Numbered from the stretch's first letter, positions 1 to 8,691 are shown. The stretch is 64,000 nucleotides of DNA from Kurthia sibirica (GCF_003143975.1 NZ_QFVR01000007.1:1-64000); one strand, 5' to 3'. Numbers and translations: made by a program. The notes: generated by a model not told the origin, from the sequence alone.

Positions 1-150
1 TCGATAACGACATTCTACGAATAGAATGTCTTCGTTTGCTTACGCACTAATTAAAGTTTGTAAGACTTTATATTGATTAACTTCACTGCTTGTTTAGTTT
101 TCAAGGTTCATGTTTTGTTGTTGTCGCAAAGTCACCTTAACGACTTACTT
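1..150 (-). promoter_or_regulatory. rRNA operon leader (upstream of a 16S gene lying left of the window)
   Basis: On the minus strand, 91-112 reads like the AACCTTGAAAACTAAACA element found just upstream of 16S rRNA genes in Bacillales. Further downstream, 9-30 is a perfect 9-bp hairpin (GACATTCTA / TAGAATGTC) closed by a TTCG tetraloop on the transcript strand. No rRNA sequence itself is in the window. The call rests on the leader motif together with the three strong tandem promoters upstream and on the known position of an rRNA operon after kbaA in Bacillus. Confidence 0.75.
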
Positions 151-179
151 ATTATATCATCATAACTTTTCTTTGTCAA
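151..179 (-). promoter_or_regulatory. rrn promoter P2 (nearest the 16S gene)
   Basis: Minus strand: -35 TTGACA (174-179), 17-bp spacer, -10 TATAAT (151-156). Both hexamers are perfect matches to the vegetative sigma-A consensus. The start region that follows (AAGTCGTTAAGGTGAC) is shared with promoter P1. Confidence 0.85.
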
Positions 180-249
180 CAACTTTTTCAAATTGTTTTT
201 TCGAAGATGTTTTTGATGTTTTGTTTGCGTCACCTTAGCGACTTATAAT

Positions 250-278
250 AGTATAGCTGACTTAGTAATCAATGTCAA
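250..278 (-). promoter_or_regulatory. rrn promoter P1
   Basis: Minus strand: -35 TTGACA (273-278), 17-bp spacer, -10 TATACT (250-255). It is followed by AAGTCGCTAAGGTGAC, nearly identical to the sequence after P2, so the two promoters seem to share a duplicated initiation region. Confidence 0.8.
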
Positions 279-337
279 TAATTTTTTAAAAATTAATTTA
301 ATTGTTATCGGCGTTGTTTGCTTGTTCAACATTTATA

Positions 338-366
338 ACTATACCTCTTATTCTACAAACTGTCAA
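338..366 (-). promoter_or_regulatory. rrn promoter P0 (third tandem promoter)
   Basis: Minus strand: -35 TTGACA (361-366), 17-bp spacer, -10 TATAGT (338-343). It lies about 88 bp upstream of P1 and lacks the AAGTCGYTAAGGTGAC start region. It sits just after the kbaA terminator. Confidence 0.7.
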
Positions 367-389
367 CAAATTATTTTGATATAATTTAA

Positions 390-429
390 AAAGAAGCTGT
401 ATCGCTATCTATTAGCGTCCAGCTTCTTT
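390..429 (-). terminator. kbaA terminator
   Basis: A 10-bp stem AAAGAAGCTG / CAGCTTCTTT encloses a 20-nt loop and begins two bases after the kbaA stop. The following T-run on the minus strand is short (TTTTAAATTAT), so it is a moderate terminator. Confidence 0.7.
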
Positions 430-431
430 AA

Positions 432-1118
432 TTATTTTGATTGAGGTGTCATTTGTGCTGCTTTACGTTCTTTTCTTCTTTTAGCTCTTTTTTCAATATC
501 AGCAATTGATTTTGCATTATACTTCGGTAAAATCAGTAACTGATACATATTGACACTTAATATTGGAAAAATCAGTAGTGCTACAAACATATCACCATTA
601 CTCGTTTTAACCCACAGGGCAATTAACCATTCCAACGAACTAACAACAATCATAAAAAAGAGCGCTGAAATAAAAACATGCTTTTTCCCTGTAAGACGTA
701 CTTTTTGATGAGCCGTGAATACAGCTACTCCTAATAGAAGAATCAGCAAACCACTATACAAGAGCCAATCATGCCACCCCGTTGCCGATGGTTTGAATCT
801 AAAGAGTATAAGATCAACTATTGCCATGATGATTAAAAGTAATTGTATCCAGTTCCAAAGTGTTAAGGATCTGAATAAGTTCACACCGATTTGATGAATT
901 GTTAAATAAGCAAAATAACCCGTTTGCACTACTACGCTCATTGTAAAGCCCAATCCTACAAACCAAATAAATCCGACAATTATATTCTTCCAGTCTCCAT
1001 CTATATACAATGGTTTATAAAAGTCATTCCATTGAATAATCAAACTCGCTATCCCTGTAATTGCTCCCCCGATTAGTAAAGACATCGTGAAAAACTTCAG
1101 CCAATTTCGTATCGTCAA
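432..1118 (-). CDS. kbaA: KinB-signalling pathway activation protein KbaA
   Basis: Integral membrane protein of 228 aa. In B. subtilis KbaA is needed for KinB-dependent input into the Spo0A phosphorelay. About six hydrophobic segments are visible (roughly residues 10-30, 45-65, 88-106, 117-135, 147-168, 178-196), followed by a Lys/Arg-rich cytoplasmic tail. The start codon is TTG, preceded by GAGGAGGCG. It is the last gene before the rRNA operon, as in Bacillus, where gerD lies between salA and kbaA; here salA is the direct neighbour, about 140 bp away. Its retention without the adjacent spore genes suggests a remnant or a non-spore role. Identification is by overall similarity and position. 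Confidence 0.88.
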   Translation of the reverse strand: MTIRNWLKFFTMSLLIGGAITGIASLIIQWNDFYKPLYIDGDWKNIIVGFIWFVGLGFTMSVVVQTGYFAYLTIHQIGVNLFRSLTLWNWIQLLLIIMAIVDLILFRFKPSATGWHDWLLYSGLLILLLGVAVFTAHQKVRLTGKKHVFISALFFMIVVSSLEWLIALWVKTSNGDMFVALLIFPILSVNMYQLLILPKYNAKSIADIEKRAKRRKERKAAQMTPQSK

Positions 1119-1211
1119 TTTTACGCCTCCTCTATTTCATTGTTATGTAAATGGTATAAATAAGTATTTCTTCCATTATACTATGTTTTTCCCTTTTTTC
1201 ATGTAAAAAAA

Positions 1212-1242
1212 AGAACCCTTTACGTATTTTGTAAAGGGTTCT
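1212..1242 (-). terminator. salA terminator
   Basis: A 12-bp perfect stem AGAACCCTTTAC / GTAAAGGGTTCT has a 7-nt loop and is followed on the minus strand by eight T (rc of 1204-1211). It lies 16 bp after the salA stop and isolates salA from kbaA. Confidence 0.9.
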
Positions 1243-1257
1243 GCTATCTGTTGTCGT

Positions 1258-2325
1258 CTATTGATCTTTTTTATCTAATTGATCGATTACTTTTTCTGCG
1301 ATATCAATAAACAGCTGACCTGTTGAATGGTTGCGTGCGTATACGGATGGCGCAAAATCTGCTTCAATAATTTCTGGTTGACCTAGCGGAATTTGACCCA
1401 ATAAATCAGCGCGTAGTTCTTCAGCTAATTTATTACCGCCACCTTTACCAAAGACAAACTCTTTTTGACCTGATACATCTGATTGGAACCAAGACATATT
1501 TTCAATAACACCAATAATATGATGATTTGTTTTGATCGCCATTGCACCTGCACGAGCAGCAACGAATGCGGCTGTTGGATGCGGCGTAGTAACAACAATT
1601 TCATTTGATTCTGGTAACATTTGGTGAATGTCTAAAGCAATATCTCCTGTACCAGGTGGTAAGTCTAATAGAAGATAGTCTAACTCTCCCCACTCTACAT
1701 CGCGGAAGAATTGATCTAATACTTTACCTAACATCGGACCACGCCATACGACTGGCGCATTATTTTCTACGAAGAATCCCATAGAAATCATTTTCACACC
1801 AAAGCGTTCAACTGGATAAATGCGATCATCAACCACTTTAGGCATTGTTTGAACACCCATCATGTCTGGTACGCTAAAACCATAGATATCAGCATCAATT
1901 AACCCTACTTTTTTACCTAAACGTGCTAATGCTACAGCAAGATTGACAGATACAGTTGATTTACCAACGCCACCTTTACCTGACGCAATCGAGATGAATT
2001 TTGTATTATTTAATGGGGATAGCATATCTTGCGCTTCAGCAGGCGTCGCTACGCCACGGAATTGTTCTAATTTAGAAGGATCAAGTTCAGAGAATCGAAT
2101 ACCTACAGACTTAGCACCTGCACCTTTTAATACATCAACAATCTCCATTTGAAGTGTTAATTGTTCAGGCGTACCTGTTTTCGCTACGGCAATTTTCACG
2201 CTGACATGTTCTTTTTCTTCTTTAATTGAAACTTCAACGATTCCCTCTGTCTCTGCTAATGTTTTATGTAAAAAGGGATCTTTTAAAGCGCCAATAATTT
2301 CGCGGACTTGTTGTTCATTAATCAC
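1258..2325 (-). CDS. salA: Mrp/ApbC-family P-loop ATPase SalA
   Basis: 355 aa. The N-terminal MIP18/DUF59 domain (about 1-90) is followed by a deviant Walker A ASGKGGVGKST (114-124) and the Mrp-type MinD/ParA ATPase fold, with Walker B-like LLLDLPPGTGD near 220. In Gram-negative Mrp the family acts as an Fe-S carrier using a C-terminal CPxC pair. Here the matching segment reads ENMSWFQSDVSG with no cysteines, as expected for SalA, which B. subtilis uses as a regulator affecting scoC and exoprotease expression. The start is GTG with GGAGTG upstream. It has its own promoter and terminator, so it is probably monocistronic. Confidence 0.88.
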   Translation of the reverse strand: MINEQQVREIIGALKDPFLHKTLAETEGIVEVSIKEEKEHVSVKIAVAKTGTPEQLTLQMEIVDVLKGAGAKSVGIRFSELDPSKLEQFRGVATPAEAQDMLSPLNNTKFISIASGKGGVGKSTVSVNLAVALARLGKKVGLIDADIYGFSVPDMMGVQTMPKVVDDRIYPVERFGVKMISMGFFVENNAPVVWRGPMLGKVLDQFFRDVEWGELDYLLLDLPPGTGDIALDIHQMLPESNEIVVTTPHPTAAFVAARAGAMAIKTNHHIIGVIENMSWFQSDVSGQKEFVFGKGGGNKLAEELRADLLGQIPLGQPEIIEADFAPSVYARNHSTGQLFIDIAEKVIDQLDKKDQ

Positions 2326-2361
2326 TTATAACACTCCTTATTTATATCAATATCTTCATTT

Positions 2362-2370
2362 AGTATAACA
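2362..2370 (-). promoter_or_regulatory. extended -10 promoter of salA
   Basis: The minus strand reads TGTTATACT, an extended -10 (TGn plus TATACT), 37 bp before the salA GTG. No good -35 is seen at 16-18 bp. The rest of the 300-bp rpsI-salA spacer (2326-2625) holds only this and the rpsI terminator. Confidence 0.45.
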
Positions 2371-2571
2371 TAGTCGTTCTGAAAACCATTCATATTTTGC
2401 CCTCAATTCATTGCATTATGCTACGATCAGTATTTTGATATTTACTGATTATCTACTGGCTTGTTGAATATTATATCTAGTCGCTAGTAAAAAAACTGTC
2501 ACTTCAATAGATTATTTCTTTCTATTACGGTAACAACTACGATTTGACAAAGAATCTTTTTAAACGCAAAA

Positions 2572-2603
2572 AAGCTCTTTCCCACAAAAGTGAGAAAGAG
2601 CTT
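2572..2603 (-). terminator. rplM-rpsI terminator
   Basis: Stem AAGCTCTTTC / GAAAGAGCTT, extended by CAC/GTG pairs, with loop AAAA, then TTTTTTGCG on the minus strand. It begins 23 bp after the rpsI stop. Confidence 0.9.
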
Positions 2604-2625
2604 CCACAAAACGCGAATCGATTGA

Positions 2626-3018
2626 TTAACGTTTTGAGAATTGAGGTGCACGACGAGCGCCGCGTAGACCTGGTTTTTTACGTTCTTTCATACGAGGGTC
2701 ACGAGTAAGTAAACCTGCAGATTTAAGAACTGAACGGAAATCAGGATCAACAGTTAGTAACGCGCGAGCGATACCGTGACGCACTGCGCCAGCTTGACCT
2801 GTGTATCCACCGCCATTCACGTTTACGTGAATGTCATAGCTGCCTAGTGTTTCAGTAGCTACTAATGGTTGTTTGATAATTTCGCGTAAAGATGCGAATG
2901 GTACGTAATCTTCAACAACACGGTTGTTAATTACGATATTGCCTTCGCCTGGTACTAAACGTACGCGGGCAGTTGAGCTTTTACGACGACCTGTGCCGAT
3001 ATATTGAACTTGTGCCAA
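2626..3018 (-). CDS. rpsI: 30S ribosomal protein S9
   Basis: 130 aa, full length for S9. It opens with the conserved [15 protein letters not shown] segment and ends in the basic tail [14 protein letters not shown], whose final Lys-Arg reaches the P-site tRNA in ribosome structures. The start codon is TTG, with GAGGAGG upstream. It follows rplM by 21 bp, the conserved L13-S9 gene pair, and ends at its own terminator. Confidence 0.97.
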   Translation of the reverse strand: MAQVQYIGTGRRKSSTARVRLVPGEGNIVINNRVVEDYVPFASLREIIKQPLVATETLGSYDIHVNVNGGGYTGQAGAVRHGIARALLTVDPDFRSVLKSAGLLTRDPRMKERKKPGLRGARRAPQFSKR

Positions 3019-3039
3019 GGGTGTATCCTCCTCTAATAA

Positions 3040-3477
3040 TTATCCGCGAAGCGTGTAAGCTTCTGGTTTTTGTGCTGCGTGTGGGTGCTCTGGACCAGCA
3101 TAAACGTTCAATTTAGTGAACATTTGACGACCTAAAGAGTTTTTAGGAAGCATGCCTTTGATTGCTAACTCAAGCATTTGACGAGGGTATTTTTCTTTCA
3201 TTTCGCCAGCTGTACGTTGTTTTAAACCACCAGTGTATTGAGTGTGACGGTAGTAAATTTTACCTTCTAATTTATTACCTGTTAAATGAATTTTCTCAAC
3301 GTTAATTAAGATGACATGGTCACCAGTGTCAACGTTTGGTGTGAAAATCGCTTTGTGTTTACCGCGTAAAATAGCTGCTACCTCTGAAGCTAAACGACCA
3401 AGTGTTTGGCCTTCTGCATCGATAACTAACCATTTACGTTCTACTTCGTGACCTTTAGCCATGAATGTTGTACGCAT
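3040..3477 (-). CDS. rplM: 50S ribosomal protein L13
   Basis: 145 aa. It carries the L13 landmarks [21 protein letters not shown] (about 14-34) and [12 protein letters not shown] (about 108-119). L13 is an early assembly protein of the large subunit. The ATG start is preceded by GGAGGATACT. Some relatives could start at the internal Met6, but the MRTTFM start also matches B. subtilis L13. It is the first gene of the rplM-rpsI unit, driven by the promoter at 3592-3620. Confidence 0.97.
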   Translation of the reverse strand: MRTTFMAKGHEVERKWLVIDAEGQTLGRLASEVAAILRGKHKAIFTPNVDTGDHVILINVEKIHLTGNKLEGKIYYRHTQYTGGLKQRTAGEMKEKYPRQMLELAIKGMLPKNSLGRQMFTKLNVYAGPEHPHAAQKPEAYTLRG

Positions 3478-3620
3478 AATAGTATCCTCCTACTAACTAA
3501 TTGTTCTATAATTCTGTTCCAATTGTTTTCTTTATCCGCATAAGTTAAGATTCGGGGCTTATCTTGTGGGGTAATGAAAATACCATAAGTCATCGTATAA
3601 TAAAAAACAACATAAGTCAA
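3478..3620 (-). promoter_or_regulatory. rplM promoter and leader (possible L13 leader)
   Basis: Minus strand: -35 TTGACT (3615-3620), 17-bp spacer, -10 TACGAT (3592-3597). The leader to rplM is about 108 nt and G/C-poor apart from an AAGCCCCGAATCTT core. Bacillus carries a known L13-leader RNA at this position. I could not confirm its fold by eye, so the RNA part is tentative. Confidence 0.5.
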
Positions 3621-3651
3621 GTTTTTTCAAAAAACGCCAGGTGATGTTGTT

Positions 3652-4404
3652 TCACTCTGGATAATAGACAGTTTCAAGGTATAAACCTTGTGGTGGTGCA
3701 GTTTTGCCAGCTGTTGTACGATTGATTGACGCGACAATGTCCTTCAGCTGAGCTGAATTTCTTTTGCCAATGCCCACTTCCCATAATGTGCCTGCAATAA
3801 TGCGTACCATATTGTATAAAAAACCGTTTCCTGTAATGATCATATGCAATTCATTGCCATGCCATTCAAACTCGAGTGCCGTAACAGTACGCACTTTATC
3901 GACAACACTTGTATTTGCAGCGCAAAAACAAGAGAAATCATGCGTTCCCAAAATATACTGTGCAGCTTTTTTCATTTCTTCGACATCTGGTGTCACCCCA
4001 TTGGTGGGTGTTGCATAAAAACGTCTAAAAGGGCTTTGCACCTTTTCACAAGACCAAATATAACGGTACCGCTTGCCATGAACATTATATCTAGCATGAA
4101 AATCAGATGCGACTTCTTCTACTTTCACAACTCGAATATCACTTGGGAGTTGGACGTTTAATGCGTGTGCATAACGATCAAGGGGAATGGATAGCGTCGT
4201 ATCAAAATGGAGTACCTGTCCAGTTGCATGAACACGTGCATCCGTTCTTCCACTTGCTGTCACTTGGACAATCTTTTCATTTTTATGCATGACAGTTAGC
4301 ACTTTCTCAATTTCTTCTTGAACAGTCCTTTGATTGGGCTGAACCTGATAGCCAGAGAAGTTTGTACCATCATATGCGATTGTAGCTTTCATTCTTCTTT
4401 TCAT
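3652..4404 (-). CDS. truA: tRNA pseudouridine(38-40) synthase TruA
   Basis: 250 aa. It isomerises U38-U40 in tRNA anticodon arms. The catalytic Asp lies in SGRTDARVHA (Asp55), and the N-terminal YDGTNFSGYQ and central HDFSCFCA motifs are typical. It is the last gene of the ecfA1-ecfA2-ecfT-truA set, 15 bp after ecfT. The start could be Met1 or Met5 (MKATIAYDG). Confidence 0.95.
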   Translation of the reverse strand: MKRRMKATIAYDGTNFSGYQVQPNQRTVQEEIEKVLTVMHKNEKIVQVTASGRTDARVHATGQVLHFDTTLSIPLDRYAHALNVQLPSDIRVVKVEEVASDFHARYNVHGKRYRYIWSCEKVQSPFRRFYATPTNGVTPDVEEMKKAAQYILGTHDFSCFCAANTSVVDKVRTVTALEFEWHGNELHMIITGNGFLYNMVRIIAGTLWEVGIGKRNSAQLKDIVASINRTTAGKTAPPQGLYLETVYYPE

Positions 4405-4419
4405 CGTTATGCAAGTCTC

Positions 4420-5223
4420 CTATTTCGTCGTTCTAAAATAATATAATCCTACAGCAAATAACACCAGTAGTAGTAAAGCATAGGTGTCACGCATCGACCA
4501 TTTTAACTGACGATAACGCGTTCGTCCTTCGCCTCCACGATAACCGCGTACTTCCATCGCCGTAGCAAGGTCCTCAGCACGTTTGAAGGCGCTGACGAAC
4601 AATGGAATGAGCAATGGCACAACAGCCTTTAAACGCTCTTTAATGGTCCCTGATGTCACATCTGAGCCACGTGCCATTTGCGCTTTCATAATCTTATCTG
4701 TTTCGTCCATTAACGTTGGTATAAAACGTAAGGCAATCGACATCATCAATGCCAACTCGTGAACAGGTACCTTTATTTTTTTTAACGGGTTCAATAAGGT
4801 TTCTAAACCGTCCGTAATCGAGATTGGTGACGTCGTCAACGTTAAGATCGATGTCATGAATACAAGAACAAGGAATCGTATAGAGATGAATATCCCCTGT
4901 TTGACACCTTCTTCTTGGATATTGAATATACCCCAATCGATCAAGACCGTGCCACCTTTTGTGAAAAATACATGAATCAAGAAAGTGAACACCATCAAAA
5001 TCATAACAGGTTTCAAACCATTGATTAAAAAATACAAACGAATACGTGATAATGCGATTACAAAAAATGTCACAACGACTAATGCAATATAAGTTGGTAT
5101 GTTATTGGCAATGAACACGACCAATATAAATGCAAAGACGAAAACGAGTTTCGCTCGCGGATCCATTTTATGTACGAAGGAATCTCCTGGTATGAAACGA
5201 CCAAATATCATTTTTTCCATCAT
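4420..5223 (-). CDS. ecfT: ECF transporter transmembrane subunit EcfT
   Basis: 267 aa membrane scaffold of group II energy-coupling factor transporters. It links the two ATPases to interchangeable vitamin-binding S components encoded elsewhere. Several transmembrane helices are visible, as are the two short coupling motifs AQMARGSD (about 181-188) and AMEVRGYRG (about 222-230), whose Arg-Gly pairs contact the ATPase grooves. The start ATGA overlaps the ecfA2 stop by 4 bp, indicating translational coupling. Confidence 0.95.
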   Translation of the reverse strand: MMEKMIFGRFIPGDSFVHKMDPRAKLVFVFAFILVVFIANNIPTYIALVVVTFFVIALSRIRLYFLINGLKPVMILMVFTFLIHVFFTKGGTVLIDWGIFNIQEEGVKQGIFISIRFLVLVFMTSILTLTTSPISITDGLETLLNPLKKIKVPVHELALMMSIALRFIPTLMDETDKIMKAQMARGSDVTSGTIKERLKAVVPLLIPLFVSAFKRAEDLATAMEVRGYRGGEGRTRYRQLKWSMRDTYALLLLVLFAVGLYYFRTTK

Positions 5224-6092
5224 GATTCTTCACGCACCTTTTTAGCTGCTCTAGCAATTTCATCAACGAGGTCTTCTTCCGTTAGGCATAGCTTCGCTAA
5301 TTTACTACCAAGGCGTTGTTCTAAGCGCATTTGAAATGCTACGACATGTGGCACTTTCAAGCGATACTGAGCGAGCTTGTCTACATCCTTAAAAATTTCT
5401 CTAGGCATGCCACGCAATACGCTTTTACCATCGTGCATAATCGTCAAATCATCTGCATAGCGCGCAGCATCTTCCATGCTATGTGTAACGAGAATCATTG
5501 TTAAATTATGATCCTTTTGAAGCTTGCTAAACAATTCCATAATATTATGACGACCTCGTGGATCTAGGCCGGCTGTTGGCTCATCTAGAACAATAACATC
5601 TGGTTTCATCGCTAATACACCGGCAATCGCTACACGTCTCATCTGTCCACCAGATAAATCAAATGGTGATTTCTGTAATATCGAGTCATCCAAACCGACA
5701 GTTTTAATCACCTCATGCGCTCGTGCATATGCTTCTTCTTCTGATACACCAAAATTCATCGGACCAAAGGCAATGTCTTTTAAGACCGTTTCTTCAAAAA
5801 GTTGATGTTCCGGAAACTGAAAAACGATGCCTATATGTTGTCGAACCTGCCGTAATTTTTTATTCTTTTTTCCAGCCTCAATCATCTCATCACCGATTTT
5901 CACAATACCTTCACTCGGTTTTAATAGCGCATTTAAATGTTGTAATACGGTCGATTTACCAGAACCAGTATGACCAATAATTGCATGGTATTTACCACTT
6001 TCAATCATCAAATCAACACCAAATAATGCAGCTTTTTCAAACGGTGTACCTTTTGCATAAGAATAACTTACTTTTTGAAGTTCGATATCCAT
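5220..6092 (-). CDS. ecfA2: ECF transporter ATPase subunit 2 (EcfA')
   Basis: 290 aa ABC ATPase. Walker A GHTGSGKST (39-47), Q-loop FQFPEHQLFEE, signature LSGGQMRRVAIAG, Walker B VIVLDEPTAGLDP, and H-loop VTHSMEDAA. It pairs with EcfA1 as a heterodimer. The 25-bp overlap with ecfA1 upstream and 4-bp overlap with ecfT downstream fix subunit stoichiometry by coupling. Confidence 0.95.
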   Translation of the reverse strand: MDIELQKVSYSYAKGTPFEKAALFGVDLMIESGKYHAIIGHTGSGKSTVLQHLNALLKPSEGIVKIGDEMIEAGKKNKKLRQVRQHIGIVFQFPEHQLFEETVLKDIAFGPMNFGVSEEEAYARAHEVIKTVGLDDSILQKSPFDLSGGQMRRVAIAGVLAMKPDVIVLDEPTAGLDPRGRHNIMELFSKLQKDHNLTMILVTHSMEDAARYADDLTIMHDGKSVLRGMPREIFKDVDKLAQYRLKVPHVVAFQMRLEQRLGSKLAKLCLTEEDLVDEIARAAKKVREES

Positions 6093-6913
6093 AAATTCTC
6101 CACCAATTCTTCATCCGACATATGTGTACCGTCTAGCTGAATGCCTTTTTCTTGCAACATTTTAGCCATTTTCATCGAAAAAGGTAAATCCAGTCCAAGC
6201 TCTACTAATTCATCACCTAATGCAAAGATTTCAGATGGTTGTCCCTCTGCAAACTTTCTACCTTGATTCATAAACAATATACGATCTGCCAGTATGGCTT
6301 CTTCTAAATCATGCGTAATCGATAGCACAGTTAAGCCTGTGTCATCTCGCAGTTTTCTTACTATATCAAGTACTTCTTGTCTGCCTTGTGGATCAAGCAT
6401 AGACGTTGCTTCATCTAAAATCAAAAGTTTTGGTCGCAATGCCAATGCGCCTGCAATGGCAACACGTTGTTTTTGCCCACCAGATAGATGCTGTGGTTCA
6501 TGATTCAAAAATTGCTCCATTTTTACTTGCGCTAAAGATTGATGTACGCGAGCGACCATATCTTCATAAGGTACACCGTTATTTTCTAAAGCGAAAGCCA
6601 CATCATCTTGTACAGTAGCACCAACAAATTGATTATCTGGGTTTTGGAAAACCATACCGAGTTCTGTGCGGATAGACCAAAGATTATCTTCGTTCATCAG
6701 TTTACCAAATACGGTTACATCTCCACTTTGAGGGAAAAGTAAACCATTTATGATACGGGCTATAGTCGATTTACCAGAGCCATTATGCCCAACGATTGCA
6801 ATCCACTCACCTTCAGTCACAGTAAAGGATACATCTTCCACTGCATTTTTCACCTCAGGTTGGTCTACCTCATATGAGAATATAATGTTATTTAACGTTA
6901 ATATGTTATTCAT
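6068..6913 (-). CDS. ecfA1: ECF transporter ATPase subunit 1 (EcfA)
   Basis: 281 aa from the ATG at 6913. The open frame extends 15 codons further upstream, but GGAGGGG lies 9 nt before this ATG, so the shorter start is preferred. Walker A GHNGSGKST, Q-loop QNPDNQFVGATVQDD (typical of EcfA1), signature [13 protein letters not shown], and Walker B LLILDEATSMLDP are present. It is the first gene of the ECF unit and stands about 400 bp after rplQ, separated by terminators and an RNA-like element. Confidence 0.95.
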   Translation of the reverse strand: MNNILTLNNIIFSYEVDQPEVKNAVEDVSFTVTEGEWIAIVGHNGSGKSTIARIINGLLFPQSGDVTVFGKLMNEDNLWSIRTELGMVFQNPDNQFVGATVQDDVAFALENNGVPYEDMVARVHQSLAQVKMEQFLNHEPQHLSGGQKQRVAIAGALALRPKLLILDEATSMLDPQGRQEVLDIVRKLRDDTGLTVLSITHDLEEAILADRILFMNQGRKFAEGQPSEIFALGDELVELGLDLPFSMKMAKMLQEKGIQLDGTHMSDEELVENLWISNFKK

Positions 6914-7018
6914 ACGATTTCCCCCCTCCATTTCAATACTATACGATGCTTTACTCATCTATTTAACTTACACTGTTTTATGTTTGATTGCTAGGTAGAA
7001 TTTTCTATGTATAAAAAT

Positions 7019-7045
7019 ACGACTTCGCTAAATAGCAAAAGTCGT
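7019..7045 (-). terminator. second hairpin in the rplQ-ecfA1 spacer
   Basis: Stem ACGACTT / AAGTCGT with an inner GCTA/TAGC pairing. T-runs flank it on both strands (CTTTTTTT on plus, ATTTTTAT on minus). It may terminate either strand or act as part of the leader of ecfA1. Confidence 0.5.
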
Positions 7046-7076
7046 CTTTTTTTGTCGTAAAAATAAATAAAAAAGC

Positions 7077-7161
7077 GCGCACCCCATTCAAGAGAAATGC
7101 GCAAATAATTGGTTATCTCACCTGGTCTTAGTTGCTCAGACTAAGTAGGGAATGGGATGCG
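7077..7161 (-). ncRNA. structured RNA element between rplQ and ecfA1 (L17DE-like candidate)
   Basis: On the minus-strand transcript CGCATCCCATTC (7161-7150) can pair with GAATGGGGTGCG (7089-7078), a 12-bp stem with one G-U. It encloses a 6-bp hairpin CTTAGT/ACTAAG (7145-7127). The stem is followed by TTTTTTATTTATTTTT. A competing hairpin GCGCA/TGCGC (7102-7077) uses the same 3' bases, giving two exclusive states. Position after L17 recalls the L17DE (L17 downstream element) RNA class. A riboswitch-type leader of the ECF genes is the alternative. Confidence 0.5.
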
Positions 7162-7254
7162 TAGAGCTAAACGAGACGGCACTTATGTCCGCTCATCATA
7201 ACACTCAGCTTTTAAATTTGTCGTATAAATCATATCATGTGTTTTTATAAAAAA

Positions 7255-7292
7255 GAGGGTGCAAAGTTCAGTGTATGAACAAGTACACCCTC
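7255..7292 (-). terminator. rplQ terminator (end of alpha operon)
   Basis: Stem GAGGGTG / CACCCTC with a 24-nt loop, followed by TTTTTTATAAAAA on the minus strand, 18 bp after rplQ. The loop can form a second pairing (GTTCATACACTGAAC). Confidence 0.85.
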
Positions 7293-7310
7293 CGTTGCAT
7301 TTGTTAATGA

Positions 7311-7691
7311 TTAAACTAGTTCAATCACAACTATAGGCGCACCGTCACCACGGCGAGGTCCCATTTTCATAATGCGAGTATAACCGCCTTGACGGTCAGT
7401 GTAGCGTGGTGCTACGTCATCAAATAATTTTTGCAAAGCAAAAACTGTTGATTCATTACCCTCAGAGTCAGTTGTAGTAGCTAATTCACGACGGATAAAA
7501 GCTGCTGCTTGACGACGTGCGTGCAAGTCACCGCGTTTACCTAAAGTGATCATTTTTTCAACTACAGAGCGTAATTCTTTTGCTCTAGTTTCAGTTGTTT
7601 CAATGCGCTCGTTAATGATTAAGTCTGTTGCTAAATCACGTAACATCGCTTTACGTTGAGAACTTGTACGTCCAAGTTTTCTGTAACCCAT
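7311..7691 (-). CDS. rplQ: 50S ribosomal protein L17
   Basis: 126 aa, typical of the Bacillales length class. It opens [20 protein letters not shown] and ends [22 protein letters not shown], both diagnostic. L17 lies near the polypeptide exit tunnel. It is the last gene of the alpha operon, 55 bp after rpoA, and ends in a strong terminator. Confidence 0.97.
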   Translation of the reverse strand: MGYRKLGRTSSQRKAMLRDLATDLIINERIETTETRAKELRSVVEKMITLGKRGDLHARRQAAAFIRRELATTTDSEGNESTVFALQKLFDDVAPRYTDRQGGYTRIMKMGPRRGDGAPIVVIELV

Positions 7692-7746
7692 GGATGTTTC
7701 CCTCCTTCGTTCAAATACTGATCATGCTTATTATATTAAGATTTGC

Positions 7747-8691
7747 TTAGTCTTCTTCGCGTAACCCTAAACCAAGCTCTTCTAACTTAGCTTTTACTTC
7801 TTCTAATGATTTACGACCTAAGTTACGAACTTTCATCATATCATCCTCAGACTTGTTAGCAAGTTCAAGAACAGTATTGATACCAGCGCGTTTTAGGCAG
7901 TTGTAAGAACGAACAGAAAGGTCAAGTTCCTCGATAGTCATCTCAAGAACTTTTTCTTTTTGATCTTCTTCTTTTTCAACCATGATTTCGGCAGATTTTG
8001 CCTCATCAGTTAAACCAACGAAGATATTCAAGTGCTCTGTTAAAATCTTAGCACCTAAAGAAATCGCCTCTTTTGGACCGATGCTGCCATCTGTCCACAC
8101 ATCTAGTGAAAGTTTGTCGAAATCAGACGATTGTCCAACACGAGTATTTTCCACAGTGAAGTTGACGCGTGAAACTGGAGTGTAAATAGAGTCGATCGGG
8201 ATAACGCCGATAGGAAGATCCTCGCGTTTGTTTTGATCAGCTGGAGTATATCCACGCCCACGTTGTGCGTACATACGCATACGTAAATGACCATTTTTAG
8301 CAACAGTTGCAATGTATAGATCCGGATTTAACACTTCCACATCACTGTCATGAGTAATATCAGCAGCTGTGATTACACCTTCGCCTGAAAAATCAATTTC
8401 AATGACTTTTTCTTCATCAGAGTAAATTTTTAATGCAAGCTTTTTAAGGTTCAAAATAATTGAAGCAACATCCTCCACAACGCCCTCTATAGTAGAGAAC
8501 TCGTGAAGTACGCCGTCAATTTGAATTGAAGTAACAGCAGCTCCTGGTAAAGAAGACAGAAGAATGCGACGTAGTGAATTACCCAAAGTAGTACCATACC
8601 CACGTTCAAGTGGTTCTACAACAAATTTGCCGAATTTAAGGTCATTACTGATCTCAACGGTTTCAATCTTTGGTTTTTCAATTTCGATCAT
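7747..8691 (-). CDS. rpoA: DNA-directed RNA polymerase subunit alpha
   Basis: 314 aa. The N-terminal assembly domain (about 1-228, with [22 protein letters not shown]) dimerises and binds beta and beta'. An acidic linker ([10 protein letters not shown]) leads to the C-terminal domain (about 245-314, with [18 protein letters not shown]) that contacts UP elements and activators. Full length. A promoter candidate lies in the 128-bp spacer before it, besides read-through from rpsK. Confidence 0.98.
   Translation of the reverse strand: MIEIEKPKIETVEISNDLKFGKFVVEPLERGYGTTLGNSLRRILLSSLPGAAVTSIQIDGVLHEFSTIEGVVEDVASIILNLKKLALKIYSDEEKVIEIDFSGEGVITAADITHDSDVEVLNPDLYIATVAKNGHLRMRMYAQRGRGYTPADQNKREDLPIGVIPIDSIYTPVSRVNFTVENTRVGQSSDFDKLSLDVWTDGSIGPKEAISLGAKILTEHLNIFVGLTDEAKSAEIMVEKEEDQKEKVLEMTIEELDLSVRSYNCLKRAGINTVLELANKSEDDMMKVRNLGRKSLEEVKAKLEELGLGLREED

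Noticed and set aside
1258-2325. Fe-S scaffold Mrp function for SalA
   Set aside because: The CPxC cysteine pair needed for cluster carriage is missing in the expected segment.
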